DNA of 17,257 nt from JAIVJN01 sp036732565 (GTDB taxonomy: Bacteria; Acidobacteriota; Vicinamibacteria; Vicinamibacterales; UBA2999), in contig DAINCF010000092.1 of assembly GCA_036732565.1 (NCBI GenBank), positions 1 to 17,257 of the forward strand. Direction: 5' to 3'. The notes beneath the pieces are model-generated. The model was not told the DNA's origin. It made no database searches and was given only the letters and a program-made list of their open reading frames with translations. This document shows, in pieces, positions 1-7,739 of this stretch. How positions within the stretch are numbered: position 1 is the first letter of the stretch; every line of letters begins with the position of its first letter. The position numbers were made by a program, and so were the translations under genes.

Positions 1-951
1 CGGTGGCTGGCCGTCGCCGACATCGAGGAGGGGATGGAGCTGCGCGAAGCCGGCATTCGCGCGCGCATTCTCGTCTTCGGCGCACTGAGCGTCAGCGACG
101 TCGACGGCGTGTTCACCCACGACTTGACGCCGACGGTCTCGAGCCCGGCCGCCGCCCGGGCGCTCCACACCGCCGCGCACGACCGAGAGACGAGACTGCG
201 GTGTCACCTGAAGATCGACACCGGCATGCATCGCCTCGGCTTTCGCTTCGACAACTTGCGGCGGACGACGCCGGCGGTGCTGGAGAGTCGATATCTGGAG
301 ATCGAGGCCGTGCACACGCACTTCGCGACCGCCGACGAGCCCGAGCACGCGCTGTTCGAGGAGCAGCGCGCCCGGTTCGAGGCGGCGTGCACGACCCTCG
401 CGGAGCTCGGTCTCGCGTCCTCACAACGACATGCCGCCAACAGCGCCGCGCTGCTGCGCGACTCGCGCGTGTGGTTCGACTTCGTCCGTCCGGGCCTGCT
501 GCTCTACGGCGTCGCGCCTCCGCCGCTGGCGACGACGATTCCGTTGAGGCCGGTGATGACGCTCACGAGTCGTGTGGTGGCCGTGAAAGGGCTGCGTGCC
601 GGTGATACCGTCGGCTACGGCGCGCGCTTTCGTGCCGAACGCCCCTCGGTGCTGGCGGTGGTCCCCGCGGGCTACGCGGATGGTCTCGATCGCCGCCTGG
701 AAGGGCGCGGCTGCGCGCTCGTCCGCGGCCGTCGCGCGCCGATTGTTGGATCCGTCAGCATGGACATGTTGACCGTCGATGTGACCGATCACGGCCCGGT
801 GGATCCAGGCGACGAAGTCGTCTTCCTCGGCGCGCAAGGAGATTCCGCCGCGCAAACCATCGACGCGCGCGAAGTGGCGTCATGGATCGGGACGATTCCC
901 TACGAAGTCTTGTGTCGCCTCGGTAGTAGAGTGGAACGGAGATACGAGTAG
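1..951 (+). CDS. alr: Alanine racemase, C-terminal ~316 residues (5' end outside window)
   Basis: This is a pyridoxal-phosphate enzyme that interconverts L- and D-alanine in the cytoplasm to supply D-alanine for peptidoglycan. The reading frame is open from base 1, and the first codons already read as family sequence (WLAVADIEEGMELREAGI). The true start therefore lies upstream. About 50 to 60 residues are missing, including the PLP-binding lysine. Visible landmarks are KIDTGMHRLGF near residue 70, the catalytic tyrosine in VGYGARF (codon 616-618), PAGYADGLDRR, and the SMDMLTVDV strand of the C-terminal beta domain. The stop is TAG at 949-951. radA follows 36 bases downstream. In many bacteria alr lies next to dnaB, so dnaB may be upstream, but that is inference. 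The identity is very secure. Confidence 0.96.
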   Translation, partial: RWLAVADIEEGMELREAGIRARILVFGALSVSDVDGVFTHDLTPTVSSPAAARALHTAAHDRETRLRCHLKIDTGMHRLGFRFDNLRRTTPAVLESRYLEIEAVHTHFATADEPEHALFEEQRARFEAACTTLAELGLASSQRHAANSAALLRDSRVWFDFVRPGLLLYGVAPPPLATTIPLRPVMTLTSRVVAVKGLRAGDTVGYGARFRAERPSVLAVVPAGYADGLDRRLEGRGCALVRGRRAPIVGSVSMDMLTVDVTDHGPVDPGDEVVFLGAQGDSAAQTIDAREVASWIGTIPYEVLCRLGSRVERRYE

Positions 952-953
952 CA

Positions 954-980
954 GCGGCTCGCGAGCCGCCCCCTACGGCC
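954..980. repeat. 16-bp perfect palindrome plus CCCCTACG tail between alr and radA
   Basis: Bases 954-969 read GCGGCTCGCGAGCCGC, which equals its own reverse complement. They are followed by a CCCCTACGGCC tail. The same core and tail recur in the plsC/dedA gap at 4324-4355, so this looks like a member of a dispersed REP-like family. It fills almost the whole 36-base gap and leaves no recognisable Shine-Dalgarno sequence for radA. It could fold as a hairpin in RNA, but no U-tract follows, so I do not call it a terminator. Confidence 0.7.
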
Positions 981-987
981 TCCCCTC

Positions 988-2370
988 ATGGCGAAGTCTC
1001 CCAAACCCGTCTACGTCTGCCAGGAATGCGGCAGCCAGTCGCCAAAGTGGCAGGGCCGCTGTCCTGACTGTGGCGCGTGGAACTCGCTGGTCGAGGAGCG
1101 GGTCAGCGAGACGAGTGGGACCGCGGGCCCGCATCGATACGCGCTGCCCGGTGGTGCGGGTCAGGGCGCGAAGAAGTACGCCGACATCGAGGCGTCGCAC
1201 GCCGAGCGGCTGTCGACGGGCATCGGCGAGTTCGATCGCGTGCTGGGCGGCGGCATCGTCCCCGGATCGCTCGTGCTCCTCGGCGGCGAGCCCGGCATCG
1301 GGAAGTCGACCTTGTTGTTGCAGGCCGCGGCAAACTTCGCGCGAGATGTCGGTCCGGTGCTGTACGCCTCCGGTGAGGAGTCCGAGCATCAGATCAAATC
1401 CCGCGGCGATCGACTCGGTGTCGGCAACGCCCCGTTGTACCTGCTCGCCGAGACCTGCATCGAGAGCATCCTGGAGGAGATCGGCCGCATCCGTCCGGCG
1501 CTGGTCATCGTCGATTCGGTGCAGACGGTGTTCTCGATGAAGTTCCAATCGGCGCCCGGCAGTATCGGCCAGGTCCGCGAGGCCGCGACGCAATTTCTGT
1601 TCACCGCGAAGGGACACAACATCCCGACGTTCCTCGTCGGACATGTCACGAAAGAAGGCAGCCTTGCCGGTCCCAAGGCGTTGGAGCACGTGGTCGACAC
1701 CGTGCTCTACTTCGAAGGCGAGCGGCATCATTCACATCGTGTGGTGCGGGCGGTGAAGAATCGCTTCGGCGCAATCAGCGAGCTCGGTGTGTTCGAGATG
1801 ACGGGCACCGGCCTCAAGGCGGTCCCGAATCCGTCGGCGCTGTTCCTGGCGGAGCGTCCCGTGGCCACACCGGGATCGGTCGTGCTCTGCTGTGTCGAAG
1901 GATCGCGTCCGATTCTGGTAGAAGTGCAGGCGCTCGTCAGCACCACCTCGTACGGTCTGCCGCGTCGCATGGCGGTCGGCATCGATCAGAATCGACTCAC
2001 GCTGCTGCTGGCCGTGCTCGAGAAGCGGGCCGGCATTCATCTCGTGTCCGATGACGTGCACGTGAACATCGCCGGCGGCATGGCCATCGAAGAGCCGGCT
2101 GCGGACCTCGCGGTGCTCGCGGCGGTGGCGTCGAGCTTGCGCAATCGCCCCATCGGGCAGGGGACCGCGGTGTTCGGCGAGGTGGGACTCGGTGGGGAGG
2201 TGCGCGGCGTCCCGCAAGCCGGGCTGCGCCTCCGAGAGGCCGAGCAGATGGGCTTCTCCAGAATCGTCCTTCCGACGGCCAACGTGGACGGAACGGGTGA
2301 TGGCACGGGCCCCGTGGAGCTGGTCGGCGTGCGCCACGTGGGCGAAGCCCTGGATGTGCTGCTTGCTTGA
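988..2370 (+). CDS. radA: DNA repair protein RadA (Sms), RecA/Lon-related ATPase
   Basis: RadA is a RecA-like hexameric ATPase that promotes branch migration and processing of recombination intermediates. The 460-residue product has the family's usual length. Domains in order: a C4 zinc finger at the N-terminus (CQECG at residues 11-15 and CPDCG at 25-29); the Walker A loop GGEPGIGKST at about 99-108; Walker B near LVIVDSV (about 172-178); the diagnostic KNRFG motif at 257-261; and a C-terminal Lon-protease-like domain (DDVHVNIAGGMAIEEPAADLA region). The ATG at 988 puts the zinc finger at the expected distance from the start. The stop codon overlaps an open extension of the next gene's frame, but I place that start further down at 2436. 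The position upstream of a YacL-type gene matches the Bacillus order, although disA, which lies between them there, is absent. Confidence 0.97.
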   Translation: MAKSPKPVYVCQECGSQSPKWQGRCPDCGAWNSLVEERVSETSGTAGPHRYALPGGAGQGAKKYADIEASHAERLSTGIGEFDRVLGGGIVPGSLVLLGGEPGIGKSTLLLQAAANFARDVGPVLYASGEESEHQIKSRGDRLGVGNAPLYLLAETCIESILEEIGRIRPALVIVDSVQTVFSMKFQSAPGSIGQVREAATQFLFTAKGHNIPTFLVGHVTKEGSLAGPKALEHVVDTVLYFEGERHHSHRVVRAVKNRFGAISELGVFEMTGTGLKAVPNPSALFLAERPVATPGSVVLCCVEGSRPILVEVQALVSTTSYGLPRRMAVGIDQNRLTLLLAVLEKRAGIHLVSDDVHVNIAGGMAIEEPAADLAVLAAVASSLRNRPIGQGTAVFGEVGLGGEVRGVPQAGLRLREAEQMGFSRIVLPTANVDGTGDGTGPVELVGVRHVGEALDVLLA

Positions 2371-2435
2371 CCTCGGAACCCGTGCGGTCTAAGGTTCAAA
2401 GGTCATCCCCGGCATCATCCCGGAGCGTCGTTGTT

Positions 2436-3569
2436 ATGGCCTGGTTCATCCTGGCTCGCCTGCTGTTCGTAGCTGCGGTTGTATACACGGCGGTCCTCAT
2501 TCGCCCGATTGGCGCAGACGTCCTGCCGAACGCCGTGTTCGGTCTCGGATTGGCGCTGGTGGCGGTGGTGTTCGAATGGCGCCTGCGCGAGACGCCGGTC
2601 ACCACCATGCTGGGCGCGTTGCTGGGCGGCGCTATCGGTCTGCTCATCGCCAAAGGGATTGGCGCGGCGCTGTTCTGGGCCGACGCCACCGACGAGCGCG
2701 TCGCGTTTCTGCATGGCTTCATCCTGCTCGTGCTGCCCTACCTCGGGTTGGCCCTCGGCGCGCGGAAGGGTGAGTGGCTCGAGCCGACGAGGCTGGTCAG
2801 CCTGTTCCGTGCCGCCGGGCCGGAACGCCGCTACAAGATCCTCGATACGTCGGTCATCATCGACGGTCGCATCGCGGACCTCTGCGACACCGGATTCATG
2901 GACGGCACGCTGGTCATCCCCCAGTTCGTTCTCAAAGAGCTGCAGCTGGTCGCCGACTCGGCCGACTCGATGAAACGCAATCGCGGCCGGCGCGGACTGG
3001 ACATCCTGCAGAAGGTGCAGAAGATGTCCGGCGTCGAGGTCACGATCTCCGATGTCGACTTCCCCGAGGTTCGCGAGGTCGACCTCAAGCTGATCGAGCT
3101 GGCGCGCACCCTCCAGGGCAAGATCGTCACCAACGACTTCAACTTGAACAAGGTCGCGCAGCTTCGCGGCGTCGAGGTGTTGAACATCAACGAGCTCGCC
3201 AACGCGCTCAAGCCGGTCGTGCTGCCGGGCGAGATCATGAAGGTGTTCATCCTGAAGGAAGGCAAGGAATACAACCAGGGCGTGGCCTATCTCGACGACG
3301 GCACGATGGTCGTGGTCGACAATGCGCGCAAGATGATCAGCAAGACCATCGACATCGTCGTGACCAGCGTGCTGCAGACGACGGCGGGCAAGATGATCTT
3401 CGGCCGCTTCATCGATCCCACGATGGCCGCGCAGGCGGGCCAGGGGGGCGTCTCGGATCGAGAGGAGCGACGACCGTCGCCGCGTCCCGTCGCTGCCGTC
3501 GGTGCCGCGTCCCCGCAGAGCGCGCCGGCACCCGCCTCAGGTCCTTCGCCGACCAACGGCGGCAAGTAG
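2436..3569 (+). CDS. Membrane-anchored PIN/TRAM domain protein (YacL-like putative RNase)
   Basis: The 377-residue product has four predicted membrane helices (about residues 3-22, 30-47, 56-80 and 92-108). These are followed by a cytoplasmic PIN nuclease-type domain (about 133-265) and a TRAM RNA-binding-type domain (about 266-325). The PIN acidic residues are present: D137 in ILDTSVIID, E168 in VLKEL, D216 in EVDLKL and D234 in TNDFNLNK. This predicts a metal-dependent RNase fold, but the cellular target is not known for this family in general. The last ~50 residues are a proline/alanine-rich, probably disordered tail. The frame is open back to a TTG at 2367 overlapping radA. I prefer the ATG at 2436 because it begins at the first membrane helix and has GGAG about 10 bases upstream. 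Length and architecture match Bacillus YacL (about 366 residues). Confidence 0.92.
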   Translation: MAWFILARLLFVAAVVYTAVLIRPIGADVLPNAVFGLGLALVAVVFEWRLRETPVTTMLGALLGGAIGLLIAKGIGAALFWADATDERVAFLHGFILLVLPYLGLALGARKGEWLEPTRLVSLFRAAGPERRYKILDTSVIIDGRIADLCDTGFMDGTLVIPQFVLKELQLVADSADSMKRNRGRRGLDILQKVQKMSGVEVTISDVDFPEVREVDLKLIELARTLQGKIVTNDFNLNKVAQLRGVEVLNINELANALKPVVLPGEIMKVFILKEGKEYNQGVAYLDDGTMVVVDNARKMISKTIDIVVTSVLQTTAGKMIFGRFIDPTMAAQAGQGGVSDREERRPSPRPVAAVGAASPQSAPAPASGPSPTNGGK

Positions 3570-3570
3570 C

Positions 3571-4320
3571 TTGCGGCTACCGCCCTTTCATTGGTGGCGA
3601 ACGGTCTTCTGGCTCATTCCGACCATCGCCGTCTACACCATCGTTCTGGGCGCGCTCTCGATCGGATCGAGTCTGGTTGACACCCGCGGGCACTTCGCGC
3701 ACGCGTGCGCGCGCCTCTGGTCGTGGCTGATCCTCGCGACCACGGGCGTACGGGTGCAGGTCACAGGCCTCGAGCGGCTGGCGCCCGGCCGCACCTACGT
3801 GTTCGCCGCGAATCACCAGAGCATCTACGACATCCCCGTGATCTTCGCGTCGCTGCCCTATCAGCTTCGCATCATCGCCAAGGACTCGCTCGGCCGCTTT
3901 CCCGTGTTGGGGTGGCACCTCAGTCGGACCGGTCACCTGCTCGTCGACCGGCGCAAGGCCGATGCGCGCGGCGTGTTCGAGTGGGCACGAGCCTTACCCT
4001 CGAAGGGCGCCTCGCTGATCGTGTTTCCCGAAGGGACCCGCGGCGCGGATGGCTTGGTCGGCCGATTCAAGGGCGGGAGTCTCTATCCGGCCGTGCAGGC
4101 CGGGCTGCCGATCGTGCCGCTGTCAGTGATCGGTAGCCGTCATGTGATGAAGAAGGGGCGGCTGATGACGTGTCCTGGCGACGTCGCGCTCGTGGTCCAC
4201 GAACCGATCGAGACGTCGTCATTCAGCAACCCCGAGCCGAGCGACGTTCGCGCGCTCGCGATGCAAGTGCGCGACGTGATCGCGCCGGTTGTCGAGCGAG
4301 AAGCTGTTCAGCGACGCTAA
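3571..4320 (+). CDS. plsC: 1-acyl-sn-glycerol-3-phosphate acyltransferase (PlsC family)
   Basis: This membrane-bound acyltransferase is predicted to add the second acyl chain to lysophosphatidic acid, giving phosphatidic acid for phospholipid synthesis. The hallmark HX4D motif is present as NHQSIYD (H82 and D87 from the start used here), and the second block FPEGTR is at about 152-157. Two hydrophobic segments (about 11-32 and 46-60) precede the catalytic block. The frame is open from 3502, inside the upstream gene, but the first in-frame start after that gene's stop is TTG at 3571, one base downstream of the TAG. That gives 249 residues and tight coupling with the PIN/TRAM gene. The start is uncertain and the function is secure at family level. 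Related acyltransferases that use other lysophospholipids cannot be excluded. Confidence 0.88.
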   Translation: MRLPPFHWWRTVFWLIPTIAVYTIVLGALSIGSSLVDTRGHFAHACARLWSWLILATTGVRVQVTGLERLAPGRTYVFAANHQSIYDIPVIFASLPYQLRIIAKDSLGRFPVLGWHLSRTGHLLVDRRKADARGVFEWARALPSKGASLIVFPEGTRGADGLVGRFKGGSLYPAVQAGLPIVPLSVIGSRHVMKKGRLMTCPGDVALVVHEPIETSSFSNPEPSDVRALAMQVRDVIAPVVEREAVQRR

Positions 4321-4323
4321 ATG

Positions 4324-4355
4324 GTAGGGGCGGCGCGCGAGCCGCCGCCCCCTAC
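4324..4355. repeat. Palindromic repeat between convergent plsC and dedA
   Basis: GTAGGGG at 4324-4330 pairs with CCCCTAC at 4349-4355, and the intervening CGGC/GCCG bases extend the stem around a GCGCGA loop, with small bulges. Both the core (CGCGAGCCGCC) and the tail (CCCCTACG) are shared with the repeat at 954-980. The two genes converge on it with only 43 bases between their stops, so a two-way transcription stop is plausible. No U-tract is visible on either side. Confidence 0.7.
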
Positions 4356-4363
4356 GCCTGGTC

Positions 4364-5029
4364 TCAGGCCGTTTGCTTCCGCGTCGCCCGGAGCAGCTCG
4401 AACGCCAGCGGCAAGACCGAGACGAACACGATCCCGAGGACGACGAGCGAGAAGTTCTGCTTCACGATCGGGATGTTGCCGAAGACGAACCCCGCGAACG
4501 TGCACAGCGTCACCCATACGATGGCGCCGGTGACGTTGTAGATCGCAAACTGTCGATACGGCATGTCGGCGCCGCCGGCGACGAACGGCAAGAACGTGCG
4601 CACGATGGGTACGAATCGGGCGAGGACGACGGCTTTACCGCCGTGCTTCAAGAAGAACTCATGCGCCCGATGCACGTACTCCGGCTTGATCCAACGCGAG
4701 AGCGTTCCTGCTGGCCCTTGGGGCTCACGCCCTCCCGTCTGCGCGCCAGGCAGGAAGCGATGGGCGATGCGCGCGCCGATCGCGTAGTTCACCGCGTCGC
4801 CCAGAATCGCTGCGACGATCAGCGTCGGGATGAGGATCTCGATGGACATCACACCGGTCGCGGCCAGCGCGCCCGCCGCGAACAGCAGCGAGTCGCCGGG
4901 CAGAAACGGCGTCACGACGAGGCCGGTCTCGGCGAAGATGATGCCGAACAGAATCAGATAAACGAGTGGTCCGGTCGACGTGACCAGCTCGGCCAGGTGC
5001 GTATCGACGTGCAGAATCAGATCGAGCAT
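4364..5029 (-). CDS. DedA family membrane protein
   Basis: DedA/SNARE-associated proteins are inner-membrane proteins. Some members flip or transport undecaprenyl phosphate or other lipids and support membrane homeostasis. The 221-residue product shows the family blocks: FAETGLVVTPFLPGDSLLF (about 32-50), ILGDAVNYAIGARI (about 75-88), HGGKAVVLARFVPIVRTFLP (about 129-148) and AGGADMPYRQF. The acidic and arginine residues typical of active DedA proteins (E34, D46, R138, R144) are present. Residues about 91-111, between the IGARI and IKPEYV blocks, form an unusual Gly/Pro/Gln-rich stretch encoded by a palindromic DNA segment (listed separately). The ATG at 5029 starts in the expected place. The gene diverges from the membrane-methyltransferase-like gene and converges with plsC. 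Its substrate is unknown. Confidence 0.93.
   Translation of the reverse strand: MLDLILHVDTHLAELVTSTGPLVYLILFGIIFAETGLVVTPFLPGDSLLFAAGALAATGVMSIEILIPTLIVAAILGDAVNYAIGARIAHRFLPGAQTGGREPQGPAGTLSRWIKPEYVHRAHEFFLKHGGKAVVLARFVPIVRTFLPFVAGGADMPYRQFAIYNVTGAIVWVTLCTFAGFVFGNIPIVKQNFSLVVLGIVFVSVLPLAFELLRATRKQTA
4702..4758. repeat. 57-bp palindromic segment inside the dedA coding region
   Basis: The left arm at 4702-4715 (GCGTTCCTGCTGGC) is nearly the reverse complement of 4745-4758 (GCCAGGCAGGAAGC). It contains a perfect 7-bp pair, TTCCTGC 4705-4711 with GCAGGAA 4750-4756, and TGGC/GCCA just inside. The segment is 57 bases, exactly 19 codons. It encodes the Gly/Pro-rich stretch of the DedA protein that I do not expect in the family alignment. 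The loop contains CTTGGGG, the complement of the CCCCAAG unit found upstream of gltX. This resembles a repeat element inserted in frame. Confidence 0.5.
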
Positions 5030-5091
5030 GCAGCTCGAAGTGTATCAGCCTCGGCTTTTCGTCCTGGCATCCGCGTCCGACAATCCGGTGC

Positions 5092-5097
5092 TAGAGT
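5092..5097 (+). promoter_or_regulatory. Possible -10 element (TAGAGT) for the 5106 gene
   Basis: TAGAGT begins 14 bases before the ATG at 5106, and no Shine-Dalgarno sequence lies between. The gap also has to carry the divergent dedA promoter. No convincing -35 hexamer is visible. The call rests on a similar spacing at three other genes in this window. Confidence 0.3.
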
Positions 5098-5105
5098 AAA
5101 ACCGC

Positions 5106-7562
5106 ATGACTGAGACGCGCGAGCTGAGCCTTGGCCGGCAACCGTGGTTGATGGCCGGCTTGTTTCTGGCCACGGTCGCCACGCTCGTGTTGGAGATCCT
5201 CGACTCGCGCCTGCTGTCGGCGCTGACGTGGTATCACCTCGCGTTCTTTGCCGTGTCGCTGGCGATGCTCGGCATGGCCGCGGGCGCGGTGCTGGTGTTC
5301 CTCGGTGGAGAAGCGTTCGAAGGAGAGCGTGCCGCGCGGAGCCTGCCGCGGTACTCCTTGTGGCTCGCGATCTCGATTCCCCTGAGCCACATCGTGAACC
5401 TCACGGTGCCGATTCCGACGCTCGACTCGTTCAGCGCCATGGAGCTGGCCGCGCTGATGGTCACGACCGTCGCGTTGGCCACGCCGTTTCTGTTGTCGGG
5501 CATCGTGGTGACGATTGCCTTGACTCGCACCAATGGCGAGATCGGCAAGCTCTACGCCGCCGACCTCGTCGGTGCGGCGCTCGGCTGCCTGCTCGTGGTG
5601 CCGCTGCTCGGCGCCACCGATATCTCCTCCGTCGCCTTCGCTGCCGGCGCCGTGGCAGCGACGGCGACGTACTGTTTCCACCGCTTCGCGGGCACTCGCG
5701 GCGGACTGTCCGCGGCAGCGCTCGCGGTGCTGCTCGTGGCCGCGAGCGTGATCAATGCCCGCGCGGCCGAGGGCATTGGCGTCATCTATTCGAAAGGCCG
5801 GAACCTCAAGAAGGAATTGTCGGTCGAGTGGTCGGCGTGGAACTCGCACTCGTGGGTGTTCGTGAACAAGGCGGCCGAAGGGCCGGCGTACTACTGGGGG
5901 CCGGGCCAGGGTGCCGAGGCCTTTCGCACGACGTCCGCGTGGGTGCTGATCGACGGCGAAGCCGGCACGCCGATCACCAAGTGGGACGGCGATCGCCGCG
6001 CTCTCGACTGGGTGCCCTACGACGTGACCACGCTGCCGTATCACCTCCGGAAGGGCGCCGTCGGCGTCATCGGGGTCGGCGGTGGCCGAGACCTGCTGTC
6101 CGCGTTGTGGGGCGGGAACGCGCCGATCACCGGTATCGAGATCAACAACAACCTGCTTCGCGCGCACGCTGGACCGTACCGCGAATTCTCCAGCATCACG
6201 AAGCAGCCCGAGATCGAGCTCGTGCACGGCGAAGCGCGGTCCTATCTGAGCCGCACGGACAAGCGCTTCGACATCCTGCAGATGTCGCTCATCGATACCT
6301 GGGCCGCGACCGGCGCCGGCGCCTTCACGCTCTCCGAGAACGGACTCTACACACTCGAAGCGTGGAAGGTGTTCCTCGATACGCTCAATCCCGGAGGCGT
6401 GTTCAGCGTGTCGCGATGGTTTGCGCCGTCCGCCACCTCGGAGACCAGCCGGCTGTTGGCGCTCGCGACCGCGGCGCTCCTGGAGCGAGGCGTGCGCACG
6501 CCCTCGGATCGCATCGTGATGGCCGCGCGGGGCAATGTCGCGACGCTGATGGTGGGGGAGGCTCCGTTTTCGGACGAGGACACGCGCCGCATCCAGGAGA
6601 TCGCCCGTGCGCGTGGTTTCGCCGTGCTGGTCGCGCCCTGGGCCGACTCGGCCGATCGCTGGCTGGCCAGCATCGTCGGCAGCCGCTCGCGCGCGGAGCT
6701 CGACGCGGTGACACGGCATCCCGACTTCGACTTTTCGCCGCCGACCGACGAGCGACCATTCTTCTTCAACACGCTCAAGCTGTCCAGGTTCTACCGTGCC
6801 TACAGCGTGCCGCGTGACGGCGTCATCTTCGGCAACCTGCGCGCCACGTGGACGCTCGTCGCGCTCTTCGGCATCTGCACCGTCCTCGTCGCGCTGATCA
6901 TCGTCTGGCCGTTGGTGCGCACGGGGCTGCCCGACATGGAGAGTGGGACGTTCGCGTGGTCGGTCATGTACTTCGCGATCATCGGGATCGGCTTCATGCT
7001 GATCCAGATTCCGTTCCTGCAACGATTTTCGGTCTATCTCGGGCACCCGACGTACACGCTGGCCATCATTCTGTTCTCGATGATCTTCTTCGCGGGCATC
7101 GGCTCGTTTCTTTCCAACCGCTTCCCGCTGGCCACCAACCCGTGGCTGCTGAATCTGCCGGTCGCCATCGGCGTCGGTGCGCTGGCGATGACGTTCGTCA
7201 TCCAGCCGCTCATTGACGCGACCATTCACCTGGAGCTTCCCGCCCGTGCCGCGATCGTTGTCGCGTGCATCGCGCCGCTCGCGCTGCTCGCGGGCTTCTG
7301 CTTCCCGATTGGGATGAGCCTCGTCGGCCGCATCTCGAGTCACGCCACCGCGTGGATGTGGGGCGTCAACGGCGCGTGCAGCGTGCTGGCGTCGATCGGC
7401 GCCGTGGCGATCTCCATGTTGATGGGCATCCACATGAACCTGGTCTTCGCCGGCGTGCTCTACATGCTGCTGGTCATTCCTGCCCGAGCCCTCGCCCGCC
7501 GCGCGAACCTGCACGAAGAAGCGCCCGCGCCGGCAGGCGAAACCCTCGCCACGGCAACTTAA
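5106..7562 (+). CDS. Polytopic membrane protein with spermidine-synthase-like SAM domain, function unknown
   Basis: The 818-residue product has three parts. Residues about 14-225 are hydrophobic, with roughly seven membrane helices. Residues about 300-560 form a Rossmann domain of the spermidine synthase/class I methyltransferase type. Residues about 580-800 contain a further set of about seven helices. The nucleotide-binding loop reads GVIGVGGGRDLL (G323-G327, D329), followed by the acidic strand end GIEIN (E345). Spermidine synthases carry a catalytic aspartate in a VDSSDP-type loop. Here the equivalent segment reads FDILQMSLIDTW (about 388-399), so polyamine synthesis is unlikely. The domain may bind S-adenosylmethionine or a related cofactor, but the substrate cannot be inferred. 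Related large membrane proteins are usually annotated as spermidine synthase-like. It has no operon partner on its strand. Confidence 0.85.
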   Translation: MTETRELSLGRQPWLMAGLFLATVATLVLEILDSRLLSALTWYHLAFFAVSLAMLGMAAGAVLVFLGGEAFEGERAARSLPRYSLWLAISIPLSHIVNLTVPIPTLDSFSAMELAALMVTTVALATPFLLSGIVVTIALTRTNGEIGKLYAADLVGAALGCLLVVPLLGATDISSVAFAAGAVAATATYCFHRFAGTRGGLSAAALAVLLVAASVINARAAEGIGVIYSKGRNLKKELSVEWSAWNSHSWVFVNKAAEGPAYYWGPGQGAEAFRTTSAWVLIDGEAGTPITKWDGDRRALDWVPYDVTTLPYHLRKGAVGVIGVGGGRDLLSALWGGNAPITGIEINNNLLRAHAGPYREFSSITKQPEIELVHGEARSYLSRTDKRFDILQMSLIDTWAATGAGAFTLSENGLYTLEAWKVFLDTLNPGGVFSVSRWFAPSATSETSRLLALATAALLERGVRTPSDRIVMAARGNVATLMVGEAPFSDEDTRRIQEIARARGFAVLVAPWADSADRWLASIVGSRSRAELDAVTRHPDFDFSPPTDERPFFFNTLKLSRFYRAYSVPRDGVIFGNLRATWTLVALFGICTVLVALIIVWPLVRTGLPDMESGTFAWSVMYFAIIGIGFMLIQIPFLQRFSVYLGHPTYTLAIILFSMIFFAGIGSFLSNRFPLATNPWLLNLPVAIGVGALAMTFVIQPLIDATIHLELPARAAIVVACIAPLALLAGFCFPIGMSLVGRISSHATAWMWGVNGACSVLASIGAVAISMLMGIHMNLVFAGVLYMLLVIPARALARRANLHEEAPAPAGETLATAT

Positions 7563-7731
7563 GCCACGAAGGCACGAAAAAACGGACGGCGCCACCAAGG
7601 CACCAAAAGCCATCAAGGAACGTTAGCCACCAAGGCACTAATTTCGGACTTATCGTTCCTGGACGAAAAACCTTTGTGTCCTTGGTGCCTTGGTGGCCCA
7701 GATTTCTTGGCGTTCTTCGTGTCTTCGTGGC
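7563..7731. repeat. Nested inverted repeat filling the gap between convergent genes
   Basis: A 16-base unit (GCCACSAAGGCACSAA) occurs three times in direct orientation (7563-7578, 7591-7606 and 7626-7641, the last slightly diverged) and twice inverted (7682-7697 and 7716-7731). The outer pair 7563-7578/7716-7731 matches 15 of 16 bases. The second pair 7591-7606/7682-7697 matches 16 of 16. A central pair is AGGAACG 7616-7622 with CGTTCCT 7654-7660. The element starts directly after the TAA of the upstream gene and ends 8 bases before the stop of the convergent glycosyltransferase. A large two-way terminator or a mobile palindromic repeat are both possible. Similar CACCAAGG/CACGAAGG repeats are, from memory, common in environmental bacterial genomes. 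Confidence 0.85.
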
Positions 7732-7739
7732 AATAGAGA

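Noticed and set aside
5091..7616. 841-codon open frame antisense to the membrane protein at 5106-7562
   Set aside because: Its translation is extremely rich in R, H, Q, E and D with no domain or hydrophobic pattern. It mirrors a strongly supported membrane protein. In GC-rich DNA an antisense frame set by the sense codon bias is often stop-free.
7563..7731. CRISPR array
   Set aside because: The repeated units are only 16 bases, occur in both orientations and are spaced irregularly. No cas gene is present.
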